Assembly (NCBI GenBank): GCA_035967665.1
Contig: JAYWLB010000083.1
Span: 41,407-105,406 of the forward strand
DNA length: 64,000 bases
Direction of reading: 5' to 3'
Origin: Arctic95D-9 sp035967665
GTDB lineage: Bacteria > Verrucomicrobiota > Verrucomicrobiia > Verrucomicrobiales > DEV007
Of this stretch, positions 19,101 through 26,917 are shown piece after piece; positions within the stretch are counted from its first letter, which is position 1, and the number at the start of each line of letters is the position of its first letter. A program made the translations under genes and the position numbers. A model generated the notes under the pieces. The model was not told the origin of the DNA and did no database searches. It saw only the letters and a list, made by a program, of their open reading frames with translations.

Positions 19101-20009
19101 CGCGAAACGGGGATCGGGAAGGACGATGCGGGGCACTGGCGTTTCACCTTGAACGGGAATCCCATTTTTCACTGGGGCACTCTTGATCAGGGGTGGTGGC
19201 CGGACGGTTTGCTCACTCCGCCGTCGGAGGAGGCGATGGTATCCGATATTCAGTTTTTGAAAGACGCGGGATTTAACACGATACGGAAGCACATCAAAGT
19301 CGAGCCGCGTCGCTACTACTATCATTGTGATAAAATGGGGATGCTGGTTTGGCAGGATCAGGTCAGTGCGATGGCGGACAATCCCGAGTGGACGCGCTTG
19401 AAGCCGAATCCTCCCACGGTGGAATGGCCGGAGGAGGCGCATGCGCAGTTTATGGCCGAGTTGAAGTTGATGATGGATACGCTGCATAATCATCCTTCGA
19501 TTGTGCAGTGGGTTCCTTTCAATGAACGCTGGGGGCAGCACCAGACTCTCGAGGTTGGCAAGTGGACGACAGACTACGACAAGACCCGTCAGGTTAACAT
19601 TGCGAGCGGAGGGAATTTCTTTCCGGGTGGCCACATTGTCGATGCCCATCATTATCCTCATCCTGAGTTTCCCTTTGGCGACGGGGAGGGAGGACGATTT
19701 ACCGACTTCGTCAAAGTGATGGGCGAGTTTGGCGGGCACGGTTTTCCCGTGGAAGGGCATGTCTGGGATACGAAGACGAGGAACTGGGGCTATGGCGGCT
19801 TGCCGAAAGACAAAGCGGAATGGCTGGAGCGTTACCGAACCTCGATCGAGATGCTCGCAGATTTAAAGCGTAAGGGAATCGCTGCGGGGATTTACACGCA
19901 GACCACGGATGTCGAGGGGGAGATCAACGGCCTTCTCACCTATGACCGAAAAGTGCAGAAGATCGCACCGGGGGAATTAAAGGCGATCTCGGCGCAGCTG
20001 TTTGAATGA
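16185..20009 (+). CDS. bifunctional S1 sulfatase - glycoside hydrolase family 2 fusion
   Basis: A 1274-residue exported enzyme. After a signal peptide (residues 1-22) comes a complete S1 sulfatase, with the DDLG metal motif at 33-36, the formylglycine site CCPTR at 71-75 (Cys71), GKWHLG, and SDNGA. A jelly-roll or LamG-like domain (about 565-700) follows, and then a full GH2 enzyme (about 705-1270) with sugar-binding, immunoglobulin-like and TIM-barrel parts. The acid/base Glu is at 1114 in FNERWG and the probable nucleophile Glu at 1181 in GEFGG. The single reading frame has no stop or shift, so the fusion looks intact. It likely removes sulfate and then a beta-linked sugar from the same polysaccharide end. 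The ATG at 16185 is preferred over TTG at 16182. Confidence 0.9.
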   Translation: MNRFLTCLFAFSLLFVAPVEAAERPNVILIMVDDLGFSDLGYHGSEIETPNIDALAAGGVRFSQFYNSGRCCPTRATLMTGLHPHQTGIGWMTQPPGSKRGKSEPPAYQGHLNESCVTIAEALKGAGYGTLMTGKWHLGAGDRSDWPMQRGFEKYYGCVTGATRFFYPDGDRGISLGNEPVDPPLSTTDEAYYTTDAFTDYAIQFVSEHREERADDPFFLYLAYTAPHWPLQAFEDDIARYRGKYKEGWDKLREARYAKQIELGLIDEDWPLSPKTPGIPDWDSLDEEKQDEMDLKMAVYAAMVDRVDQNIGKLIENLKAEGAFENTLILFLSDNGACQEGGMLGRGDFFDVEKRNKDDSNSYGEAWANAGSTPFRYYKHFTHEGGSATPFFMHWPAKIEPRADWYGEPGQLIDIMPTILDVAGAVYPETMRGNGVPALDGISLRPSFNEKPLNRTDPIFLEHETNASVRDGKWKLVGKEVAMLAGTNQKQWELYDMESDRTEVHDLASANPEKVRSMARLWEAWANRVGVYPRGKGSPSSAAGGKGDGHGIPSALKPEPNPPQIVGREFTVTANVRAPKPNGVVLAQGGNAFGYSLYFKEGRPSFAWRNKSKLTVVAPENPVKGKVALRVRVSEKEITMSVNGKPVASGKIDGFLAEQPGLGLFLAGDGVHAVGDYKVPNRFNGKLLDYKVEVIVPRVAMRTPWAEKVTPENVWDAYPRPQLRRDKWTNLNGMWNYAVVPKGGNEVPGNWDGEILVPFAIEAPLSGVERRFTPEDALWYQRTMAMEKKEGMRYFLNFEAVDYESTVWVNGVEVGRNTGGSLPLRFEITDAAASGENTVVVKVTDATDQEGAYQLHGKQRLNPKGIFYTPVSGIWQTVWMEEVPALHVDDVKVTTKASGRITVAVTLDGYGRGDDIEVMVLHRGDEIAGKRGKEGVFEITVPNPRLWSPNQPNLYDLRITAGKDVVNSYFGIRETGIGKDDAGHWRFTLNGNPIFHWGTLDQGWWPDGLLTPPSEEAMVSDIQFLKDAGFNTIRKHIKVEPRRYYYHCDKMGMLVWQDQVSAMADNPEWTRLKPNPPTVEWPEEAHAQFMAELKLMMDTLHNHPSIVQWVPFNERWGQHQTLEVGKWTTDYDKTRQVNIASGGNFFPGGHIVDAHHYPHPEFPFGDGEGGRFTDFVKVMGEFGGHGFPVEGHVWDTKTRNWGYGGLPKDKAEWLERYRTSIEMLADLKRKGIAAGIYTQTTDVEGEINGLLTYDRKVQKIAPGELKAISAQLFE

Positions 20010-20019
20010 GTGGGGCGGA

Positions 20020-20388
20020 TCAGGATTCGAGTGCTTTGAGAAGGCGTTCCCGTATTGCCCTGGTATGCCCCGCGACAACGAGATCGTAGGAGTGCCTGAT
20101 CAACTCAATCACAAAGTCATCACTGAGTGAGCCGTCCAGCTTGACTGTGTTCCAGTGCTTTTTGTTCATGTGATAGCCGGGGAGGATGGCTTCGTGTTGA
20201 TCGCGCAGTTCAATGGCGCGCTCAGGCTCACATTTCAGATTCATGGGGGCGGGGACATCGTCGGGGGAGAGTGTTGCGAACATTTTTCCGGCGACTTTGT
20301 AAACCGCGACATCGGGTCCGAAGGGTGTTTCCTCCGTCGTCCCGGGTAGGCTCAGGATGAAATTTCGAAGCTGTTCGACATCGTTCAT
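20020..20388 (-). CDS. MmcQ/YjbR family protein
   Basis: A 122-residue soluble protein of the MmcQ/YjbR family (CyaY-like fold). Recognisable landmarks are LPGTTEETPFGPDVAVYKVAGKMFA-type N-terminal strands, the NLKCEPERAIELRD segment and the closing HWNTVKLDG and IRHSYDLV. The family has a putative DNA-binding fold, but its biochemical role is not established. The frame extends to 20424, but the ATG at 20388 gives the usual N terminus. The gene converges with the sulfatase-GH2 gene, 10 bp apart, and diverges from the SGNH esterase. Confidence 0.88.
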   Translation of the reverse strand: MNDVEQLRNFILSLPGTTEETPFGPDVAVYKVAGKMFATLSPDDVPAPMNLKCEPERAIELRDQHEAILPGYHMNKKHWNTVKLDGSLSDDFVIELIRHSYDLVVAGHTRAIRERLLKALES

Positions 20389-20461
20389 GGGAGTTAGTAT
20401 TTCCCCTGAATGCGCAGAAAGCAAGCTTGCGGGAAAGGGGGGATTCTCGAAAATTCAGGCT

Positions 20462-21217
20462 ATGAGTTGGAGTTTGAAATCAGTGATTTTCGCAGTGTTC
20501 GTTGTTGCCATGGCAGTGTCTGCTTCGGGAGCCGATCAAGAAGACGGCGCGTCAGTAAAAGTGATTAAAGTGGCCTTGATCGGAGATTCCACGGTTACCG
20601 ATTCTGCGGGATGGGGGAAAGCGTTTGCGGAGGCTTTTGGCGAATCGGTGGTGGTCTCGAACCATGCGGCAGGGGGGAGAAGCGCGAAGAGTTGGCTTGC
20701 CGAGGATCGCCTCCCTGCGGTGTTGGCGGAGCGCCCCGATTTTGCTTTGATTCAGTTTGGTCATAATGGCCAGCCGGGGAAAGGGGCGGCGAGAGAGACG
20801 GATCCGGAAACCACCTATCCGGAGTATTTGAAGCAGTATGTCGATGCGCTCGCTGCCATCGGAGCGCAGCCTGTCATTGTCAGTTCGGTGACGCGCCGCG
20901 ATTTTGCGGAGTCGGGTCAGATCCGAACCGGGGTGAACGATCCGGTTCCGGCAGGGGCGAAAGCTACCCGTCCTTTGAAGCCATGGGCGGATGCAGCAGC
21001 CGCATTCGCGAAAAAGGAGGGTTTACCGTTTATCGATCTCTACGGAGAGAGCGTCAAATTGCACAATCAACTCGGGCCGGAGAAGAGCAGTGCCTTCAAT
21101 CCAAAGGAGACTGACATTACGCATTTCAACAAGGAGGGGGCTGAGGCGATCGCGGGACTCATCATAGCGGAGTTGAAGCGCCTCAAGCATGAGCTGGCCG
21201 CTCACTTAAAAGATTAA
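20462..21217 (+). CDS. secreted SGNH/GDSL esterase, rhamnogalacturonan acetylesterase-like
   Basis: A 251-residue exported hydrolase of the SGNH superfamily. The signal peptide covers about residues 1-23. Block I is GDSTV with nucleophile Ser43, block II is AAGGRSAKSW with the oxyanion Gly, block III is FGHNG with the oxyanion Asn, and block V is DITHFN with the Asp-His pair. The spacing and the TDSAGWG segment after the nucleophile match rhamnogalacturonan acetylesterases (CE12-like). It probably removes acetyl groups from polysaccharides, consistent with neighbouring sulfatase and glycosidase genes. It converges on the DUF1501 gene with a 6-bp gap. Confidence 0.88.
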   Translation: MSWSLKSVIFAVFVVAMAVSASGADQEDGASVKVIKVALIGDSTVTDSAGWGKAFAEAFGESVVVSNHAAGGRSAKSWLAEDRLPAVLAERPDFALIQFGHNGQPGKGAARETDPETTYPEYLKQYVDALAAIGAQPVIVSSVTRRDFAESGQIRTGVNDPVPAGAKATRPLKPWADAAAAFAKKEGLPFIDLYGESVKLHNQLGPEKSSAFNPKETDITHFNKEGAEAIAGLIIAELKRLKHELAAHLKD

Positions 21218-21223
21218 TCGTCG

Positions 21224-22696
21224 TTACGACCCGAGGATGTCTTTAACGATGTGGCCGTGGACATCGGTGAGTCGGTAATGCCTTCCTTGAAAGAAATAGG
21301 TCAGTTTTTCGTGATCGATTCCCATCTGGTGCAGCATCGTTGCGTGGAGATCATGAACATGGACCGGGTTCTCGGTGATGTTGTAACTGAAGTCGTCGGT
21401 CGCTCCGTAGGTGATCCCGGGTTTCACGCCGCCTCCTGCCATCCAGAGTGAGAAGCAGCGGGGATGGTGATCGCGCCCGTAATTGTCCTTTGTGAGTTTT
21501 CCCTGACAGTAGGAGGTCCGTCCGAATTCCCCGCCCCAGACGACGAGGGTGTCATCGAGCATTCCCCGTTGCTTGAGGTCTTTGATAAGGGCTGCGGAGG
21601 CCTGATCGGTGTCTTTACACTGACCTGATAGTTGTTTTGGCAGGGTGAAATGCTGATCCCAGCCCATGTGGTAAAGCTGGATGAAGCGGACATCGCGTTC
21701 GGCCATGCGGCGTGCGAGGAGACAGTTGTAGGCGTAGGTGCCGCGCGTTTCGACGTCAGGCCCGTACATCTCAAGAATGTGTTTTGGCTCGTCGGAGAAA
21801 TCGGTGAGTTCCGGGACCGATGTTTGCATGCGATAGGCCATCTCATACTGCTCGATGCGGGTTTTAATTTCGGGGTCGCGAAAGGATTCGTGGTGTTCCT
21901 GATTGAGCTTCTCGAGATCATCGAGCATGCGACGACGGGAGCTCGCATCGAAACCGGCGGGATTGTTGAGATAGAGAACCGGGTCGCCGACGCTCATGAA
22001 CTTCACTCCGGAATACTGGCTGGGAAGAAAACCGCTGCCCCAGAGACGGTCATAGAGAGGCTGGCAGTTGGGGCGTCCTGTTCCGCGCGAGACCATGGCG
22101 ACGAACTCAGGAAGGTTTTTGTTCGCCGAACCAAGACCATAGGAGAGCCAGGAACCTATCGAGGGGCGACCCGCCAGCTGGTGTCCGGTTTGGAAAAAGG
22201 TGATCGCTGGATCGTGATTGATCGCCTCGGTGTACATGGATCGAACGAGGCAGATGTCATCGGAGATCCCCGCAATGTGGGGAAGCAGTTCACTTATCTC
22301 GGTGCCGCTTTCGCCGTGTTTTGAGAAAGCGAACTTCGTTCCCGCGAGGGGGAAGGTTTGCTGCCCGGCGGTCATCCCGGTGACGCGCTGCGTCATGTCG
22401 AAATGATCTCTCATGTCCTCCCCGAAGTGTTTCTGTAGAAGCGGTTTGTGGTCGAAGAGATCCTGTTGCGAGGGGGCACCGCTCTGGAAAAGGTAAATGA
22501 TGCGTTTGGCTTTGACGAGATGGTTGAAGCGGGAAATCGTTCCGTTCAGCGCATCATCGGGGGCGGTTGCGTTTTCCTTTGCCTGACTCTCATTTCCGAG
22601 GAGCGATGAAAGGGCCGCCGCACCGATACTTTTGGCGGAGTTTCCGAAAAAGTGCCGGCGGTTCTGAACAAGTTGAGATTGGAGAATGGGGTTCAT
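21224..22696 (-). CDS. DUF1501 domain protein with Tat-like signal
   Basis: A 490-residue protein of the DUF1501 family, characteristic of Planctomycetes and Verrucomicrobia. A Tat-like signal (NRRHFFGNS) is followed by the family core, including LFQSGAPSQQDLFDHKP, HGESGTEISELLPH, a DDTLVVWGGEFGRT segment and DNYGRDHHPRCF, which together resemble the alkaline-phosphatase superfamily fold. Function is unknown, but these genes are nearly always paired with DUF1549/DUF1553 cytochromes, as here: the upstream partner ends 22 bp before this start. The frame extends upstream to 22855 inside the partner gene; the ATG at 22696 is chosen because it places the signal at the N terminus. Confidence 0.9.
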   Translation of the reverse strand: MNPILQSQLVQNRRHFFGNSAKSIGAAALSSLLGNESQAKENATAPDDALNGTISRFNHLVKAKRIIYLFQSGAPSQQDLFDHKPLLQKHFGEDMRDHFDMTQRVTGMTAGQQTFPLAGTKFAFSKHGESGTEISELLPHIAGISDDICLVRSMYTEAINHDPAITFFQTGHQLAGRPSIGSWLSYGLGSANKNLPEFVAMVSRGTGRPNCQPLYDRLWGSGFLPSQYSGVKFMSVGDPVLYLNNPAGFDASSRRRMLDDLEKLNQEHHESFRDPEIKTRIEQYEMAYRMQTSVPELTDFSDEPKHILEMYGPDVETRGTYAYNCLLARRMAERDVRFIQLYHMGWDQHFTLPKQLSGQCKDTDQASAALIKDLKQRGMLDDTLVVWGGEFGRTSYCQGKLTKDNYGRDHHPRCFSLWMAGGGVKPGITYGATDDFSYNITENPVHVHDLHATMLHQMGIDHEKLTYFFQGRHYRLTDVHGHIVKDILGS

Positions 22697-22718
22697 GATG
22701 AAGCATACGGCGGGATAA

Positions 22719-25700
22719 TTATTCGACGGTGATTGTCTTGTCCAAATTGAGAAGGAGGTGGGCCACTGCGGTCCAGGCGGCGAGTTCCGTTTTCGGAAGC
22801 TCGTCAGGAACAGGGGCTTCACCCGCGGAAAGAAGCGCTTTCGCTTTTTCTTCACTGCCGGAGTAGAGACTGCGGAAGTGCTTCAGGTTCTCTCTTAAAA
22901 TGTCTCCTGAATGGGGTGTCATTTCAGAAGCCGTGATGGTTCGGTAGAGATGGTTGAGTTTGGCTTCATCGTCGCCGGCGAAGTTGAAAGCGCGAACGCC
23001 CGCATGTTTTGCCGCCTCGATAAAAGTCACGTCATTCATGAGTACGAGCGCCTGCAGGGGCGTGTTGGTTCTCCTGACACTGACGCTGCAGGCTTCGCGA
23101 CCACCGGAGTCGAAAATGAGCTGCCTCGGCGGGTTCACAGCCCTTTTCCAATAGGTGTAGAGGCTTTTGCGATAGAGCTTTTCACCTTTGTCCATTTGAT
23201 AGCGTGTTCCTGCCCCGGCGGCGACGACGTTCCAGAGCCCCTCGGGTTGGTAGGGCTTTACAGGAGCGCCTCCGACCCGGGAATCGAGCAGGCCCGCAGA
23301 TTGCAGTGCAGAGTCGCGGATTGCGAAACCATCCATTCGGTAGCGCGGCCCCCTTGCGAGTAGGCGATTGTCCGGGTCCCGGCTCAAGAGGGTGGAGTCC
23401 ATTGCCGCGCTTTGCTGAAAGGTCGCGCTGGTGACAATGAGGCGATGCAAAGCCCGAGTATCCCAGCCGGATTCAACGAGCTCCACCGCGAGCCAGTCGA
23501 GCAGCTCGGGGTGACTCGGGTATTCACTTTGAGCGCCGAAATCTTCAACGGTCTTAACGATACCTGTTCCGAAGTGATCCCGCCAGATGCGATTGACGAC
23601 GACTCGTGCCGTGATGGGGTTCTCCTTTGAGACCAGCCATTTGGCGAGTTCGAGTCTGTCGCGCGGCTGGCCGGTTGGGGTGCCGCTGAAAAGTGCAGCG
23701 GGAACAGCGCGGGGGAGAGATTCCGATTTGTCGGGGGCATCATACTGGCCCCGGTTGAGAAGGTAGGCGGGAACCGGCTCTCCCTCGTTTTCCTCCATGA
23801 CCATGACGGGAACTTCAAAGTGACCGGCTCTCTCCAATGCCTTTTTCGCTGCGCTCAATTCCTTTTCTGCTTCTGCTAGTGGGGTGTCCAGTTTTTGGTG
23901 ATGTTTGAGGATTGCCTTCTTCTGAGCAGGGGATCGCTTTCCTTGGTCTGTCTGGATTGCGCTGAGGACATCAGCAGGGAGTCCGCCTCCGGTTCCCGGA
24001 TCCGGGTTTTCGGATTCGCTAAGATTGATTCGAAAACGTCCGATGTGATGGCTTGCGAAACCTGAGGTGTGCTGCAGCTCGAGATTGATGGTCGCTTTTG
24101 GGGAGAGGTCGAAAGGCTCTTCGAAGAGAAGGAACAAGCTGACGGTTGGGGGAAGGGTCTCCGGGTTTGCCCCGTAGACGGCCCAGCCTGTGTTTGATTT
24201 TCCGTCGTTAGCATTTCCGGCGGGGTACTTATCCTGTTCGTAAGTTGCGACGGCCGTTTTGATCTTTGCCGCGACCGGAGCATCTCGTGAAGCGTCGTTG
24301 ATAGTTACCCGCACTTCGGAGAGGACGAAGTTCCCGTTCGTAGAAGGAGCCAATTTTCGAGGGGCGGCGAGTGATTCGTGAGGAAGAGCTTCAATTGATA
24401 TGCCGGAGACACGCTGACCCGATGCATCCAAAGTGAGTGAGTAGGTCGTGCTCCCCGCTGACTCTTTGCCGGCCAGCCAGCTCTCGTCGGGAAGGCGCTT
24501 CAAGGTCACGCCATTGCCGGCTACGGCCCGGGTGACTCTTGCCGGAGTCCAGTCGTTGCCGGTCGTTTCGTTCAAGGCACCGGCTGTTTTCGCGGCCCAT
24601 TCGAGAGAACCTTCATTGAGATTTTTCCGCGCTGCATTCAGTTTTTCTTCTGCTGCTTCTTCTGCCTCGACCAGTTCCGGTGGGGGCGTCATGAGCGGGG
24701 AACTGTAAATTTTCGTAGGGTTGGCCGAAACCCCTTTGCCGATTCCTTTCTCTCCGATGTTGTTGAAGTAGGCGAACATCTGGAAAAATTCGCGCTGGCT
24801 CAGTGGATCGTATTTGTGATCATGGCAGCGTGCACAACCCATCGTGAGTCCGAGCCAGACCGTCGAGGTGGTCTCAACCCGGTCGATGACATTCTCGACG
24901 AAAAACTCGTCAGCGAGGGCGCCGCCCTCCGAGTTCTGCCGGTGATTCCGGTTGAAAGCACTCGCGAGAATCTGGCCTGGAGTGGCATCTGGAATCATGT
25001 CTCCCGCCAGCTGTTCGATCGTGAACTGATCAAAGGGCATGTTGTCGTGAAAGGCTCCGATGACCCAGTCGCGCCACGGCCAGTTTTTCCGTTCCGCGTC
25101 ATTTTGATATCCGTCGGTATCGGCGTAGCGAGCCGCGTCGAGCCAACGCAGGGTTTGACGCTCGGCGTAGTCGAAGGACTGAAGCCGATCATCGATGAAT
25201 TCGGTGTAGGACAGTCCCGGTTTGTTCCCCGTGGCCTCATTCAGCATCTCAACGGTCGGAGGCAATCCCGTCAGGGTGAGAGCGGCCCGGCGAATTCTGT
25301 TCTCGAGCGAGGCTTCGGGGGATGGCTTCAGTCCTTCTGATTCGAGGCGGGCGAAGATGAAATGATCGATGGGGTTTTTGACCCGTTCCTGAGTCCCGGG
25401 ACTGAGCTTTGGGAGCGCGGGACGGACCGGTTGCCGGAATGACCAGTGAGTGTCGTACTTTGCCCCCTGTTCCATCCATGCGTCGAGAAGGTCCTTTTCC
25501 TCCTCGGAGAGGCTCCGGTTGGAATCCCCGGGTGGCATGATATCGACGTCGCCCCGGGGGGCGCGAATTCTCCAGTGAACTTCACTTTCTTTGAGGTTCC
25601 CCGGAACAATTCCGAAATACCCGTCCAGCTCGGCATGCGCGGATTCTTCCGAATCGAGACGATAGTCGGACTTCTGGTTGTCCGCATCGGGACCGTGACA

Positions 25701-25835
25701 GTGAAAACACTTGTCGGAGAGAATGGGGCGAATGTCCCTGTTAAAATCGATTTCTTTGCTGAAGCCAATTCCAGCCGGGAGAAGCAGGGTCGGGAGAATC
25801 AGACGAGTCGCAAGGGCATTGAGGGGGAACGTCAT
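22719..25835 (-). CDS. PSD1 cytochrome c - DUF1549 - DUF1553 protein
   Basis: A 1038-residue exported protein of the PVC-specific PSD1/DUF1549/DUF1553 architecture. A signal peptide is followed by a cytochrome-like domain with the heme motif CFHCH at 43-47, then DUF1549 (NPIDHFIFARLESEGLKPSPEA; LRWLDAARYADTDGYQNDAER) and further the CARCHDHKYDP motif, a second CxxCH, in the middle. A coiled coil and a beta-rich part precede DUF1553 (RLELAKWLVSKENP, VVNRIWRDHFG, ARGPRYRMDGF). It is the first gene of a pair with the DUF1501 gene. A periplasmic redox role linked to saccharide breakdown is often proposed, but not demonstrated. Confidence 0.92.
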   Translation of the reverse strand: MTFPLNALATRLILPTLLLPAGIGFSKEIDFNRDIRPILSDKCFHCHGPDADNQKSDYRLDSEESAHAELDGYFGIVPGNLKESEVHWRIRAPRGDVDIMPPGDSNRSLSEEEKDLLDAWMEQGAKYDTHWSFRQPVRPALPKLSPGTQERVKNPIDHFIFARLESEGLKPSPEASLENRIRRAALTLTGLPPTVEMLNEATGNKPGLSYTEFIDDRLQSFDYAERQTLRWLDAARYADTDGYQNDAERKNWPWRDWVIGAFHDNMPFDQFTIEQLAGDMIPDATPGQILASAFNRNHRQNSEGGALADEFFVENVIDRVETTSTVWLGLTMGCARCHDHKYDPLSQREFFQMFAYFNNIGEKGIGKGVSANPTKIYSSPLMTPPPELVEAEEAAEEKLNAARKNLNEGSLEWAAKTAGALNETTGNDWTPARVTRAVAGNGVTLKRLPDESWLAGKESAGSTTYSLTLDASGQRVSGISIEALPHESLAAPRKLAPSTNGNFVLSEVRVTINDASRDAPVAAKIKTAVATYEQDKYPAGNANDGKSNTGWAVYGANPETLPPTVSLFLLFEEPFDLSPKATINLELQHTSGFASHHIGRFRINLSESENPDPGTGGGLPADVLSAIQTDQGKRSPAQKKAILKHHQKLDTPLAEAEKELSAAKKALERAGHFEVPVMVMEENEGEPVPAYLLNRGQYDAPDKSESLPRAVPAALFSGTPTGQPRDRLELAKWLVSKENPITARVVVNRIWRDHFGTGIVKTVEDFGAQSEYPSHPELLDWLAVELVESGWDTRALHRLIVTSATFQQSAAMDSTLLSRDPDNRLLARGPRYRMDGFAIRDSALQSAGLLDSRVGGAPVKPYQPEGLWNVVAAGAGTRYQMDKGEKLYRKSLYTYWKRAVNPPRQLIFDSGGREACSVSVRRTNTPLQALVLMNDVTFIEAAKHAGVRAFNFAGDDEAKLNHLYRTITASEMTPHSGDILRENLKHFRSLYSGSEEKAKALLSAGEAPVPDELPKTELAAWTAVAHLLLNLDKTITVE

Positions 25836-26100
25836 ATCGAAGGTATGAGACAGTCTATTCCTTTGAAACCTTTGAGAACAGATACGCGAAGAAATGAAAG
25901 TTCAGGGGTAAGATATTCTGAGGATAGACATAAATTGATCGAGACCACGATGAGAATTTCAATTGTCGATTGTGACCGGTCCGGTATGCGGCGTTTTTTT
26001 TCTTTTCAGAAGCGCGGGGTTGAAAAGAATGAATTCAGAAAATGCCGGCTGAAGGATGATTCTTCTGGCGGCGTCCTGTTTCCATTTTTGACGACGCGAT

Positions 26101-26913
26101 ATGAATATGAAAAAAATCTGTCTGACGGTGCTTCTTCTCTGCTCCATTTTGAGTGGCAGGGGAGAGGAGGTGAAATCCATTCGCGTGCTTTGTTACAACA
26201 TCCATTACGGGCAGGGGAATGATGGCGTCTACGACGTGGAGCGTCTTGCCAAAGTGATCGAGGCGACAAAGCCCGATCTCGTCGCGCTTCAGGAAATCGA
26301 CGTCATGGTGGAGCGCTCAGGAAGGGTGCACCAGATTCGGGAGCTGGGAAAGCTGACGGGGATGGCCTCACGTTACGGACCAACGCAACATTACCAGGGA
26401 GGCTTGTATGGGAATGGCGTTTTGAGCCGTTTGCCGATTCTTGATGTCGTGATCCAACCTTTGCCCTACACCGAGGCAACCGGGGAGCTTGTCACTTATC
26501 CGAGGGCGGCTATCGCGGTGACGGTGGAGGCGCCGGATGGGAAACCGCTCCGGTTTGTAAGTACCCATTTCCAGCACAACCTGGAACCGGATCGCATTGA
26601 GCAGGCGAAGCGAATCAACAGTCTTTTCGTTGATGATGAGGATTCTGTCAGGACAATCCTCGCAGGGGATATGAATGCGCTGCCCGACTCCGGGCCGATG
26701 GCGATTCTCCTCGAAAAGTGGGAGATTGCGAAAGACGAAGGGCTTGCGCCGACCGCTCCGTCAAAGGCTCCGCGATCACGAATTGACTACATTCTGACAC
26801 GGAAGGGAGACAAGTTGAGCGTCAAAGAGGCCCGGGTCATCGACGAGAAGATGGCATCCGACCACCTTCCCGTGTTTGCCGTGATTGAATTGAAAGCTGA
26901 GGACCAGCCTTAG
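26101..26913 (+). CDS. secreted endonuclease/exonuclease/phosphatase (EEP) family hydrolase
   Basis: A 270-residue exported member of the EEP (Mg-dependent phosphodiesterase/phosphatase) fold. The N terminus is a signal peptide (KKICLTVLLLCSILSGRGE). Catalytic motifs are present in order: CYNIHYGQG, LQEIDVMVERSG with the metal-binding Glu, STHFQH, GDMNALPDS, DYILTR and the terminal SDHLPV histidine motif. Members of this group cleave phosphodiesters of sugars, lipids or nucleic acids; the substrate here is unclear. It converges with the SGSH-like sulfatase (4-bp gap). The 265-bp gap upstream, shared with the divergent DUF1549/DUF1553 gene, shows no repeats or RNA that I can recognise. Confidence 0.87.
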   Translation: MNMKKICLTVLLLCSILSGRGEEVKSIRVLCYNIHYGQGNDGVYDVERLAKVIEATKPDLVALQEIDVMVERSGRVHQIRELGKLTGMASRYGPTQHYQGGLYGNGVLSRLPILDVVIQPLPYTEATGELVTYPRAAIAVTVEAPDGKPLRFVSTHFQHNLEPDRIEQAKRINSLFVDDEDSVRTILAGDMNALPDSGPMAILLEKWEIAKDEGLAPTAPSKAPRSRIDYILTRKGDKLSVKEARVIDEKMASDHLPVFAVIELKAEDQP

Positions 26914-26917
26914 CCCA

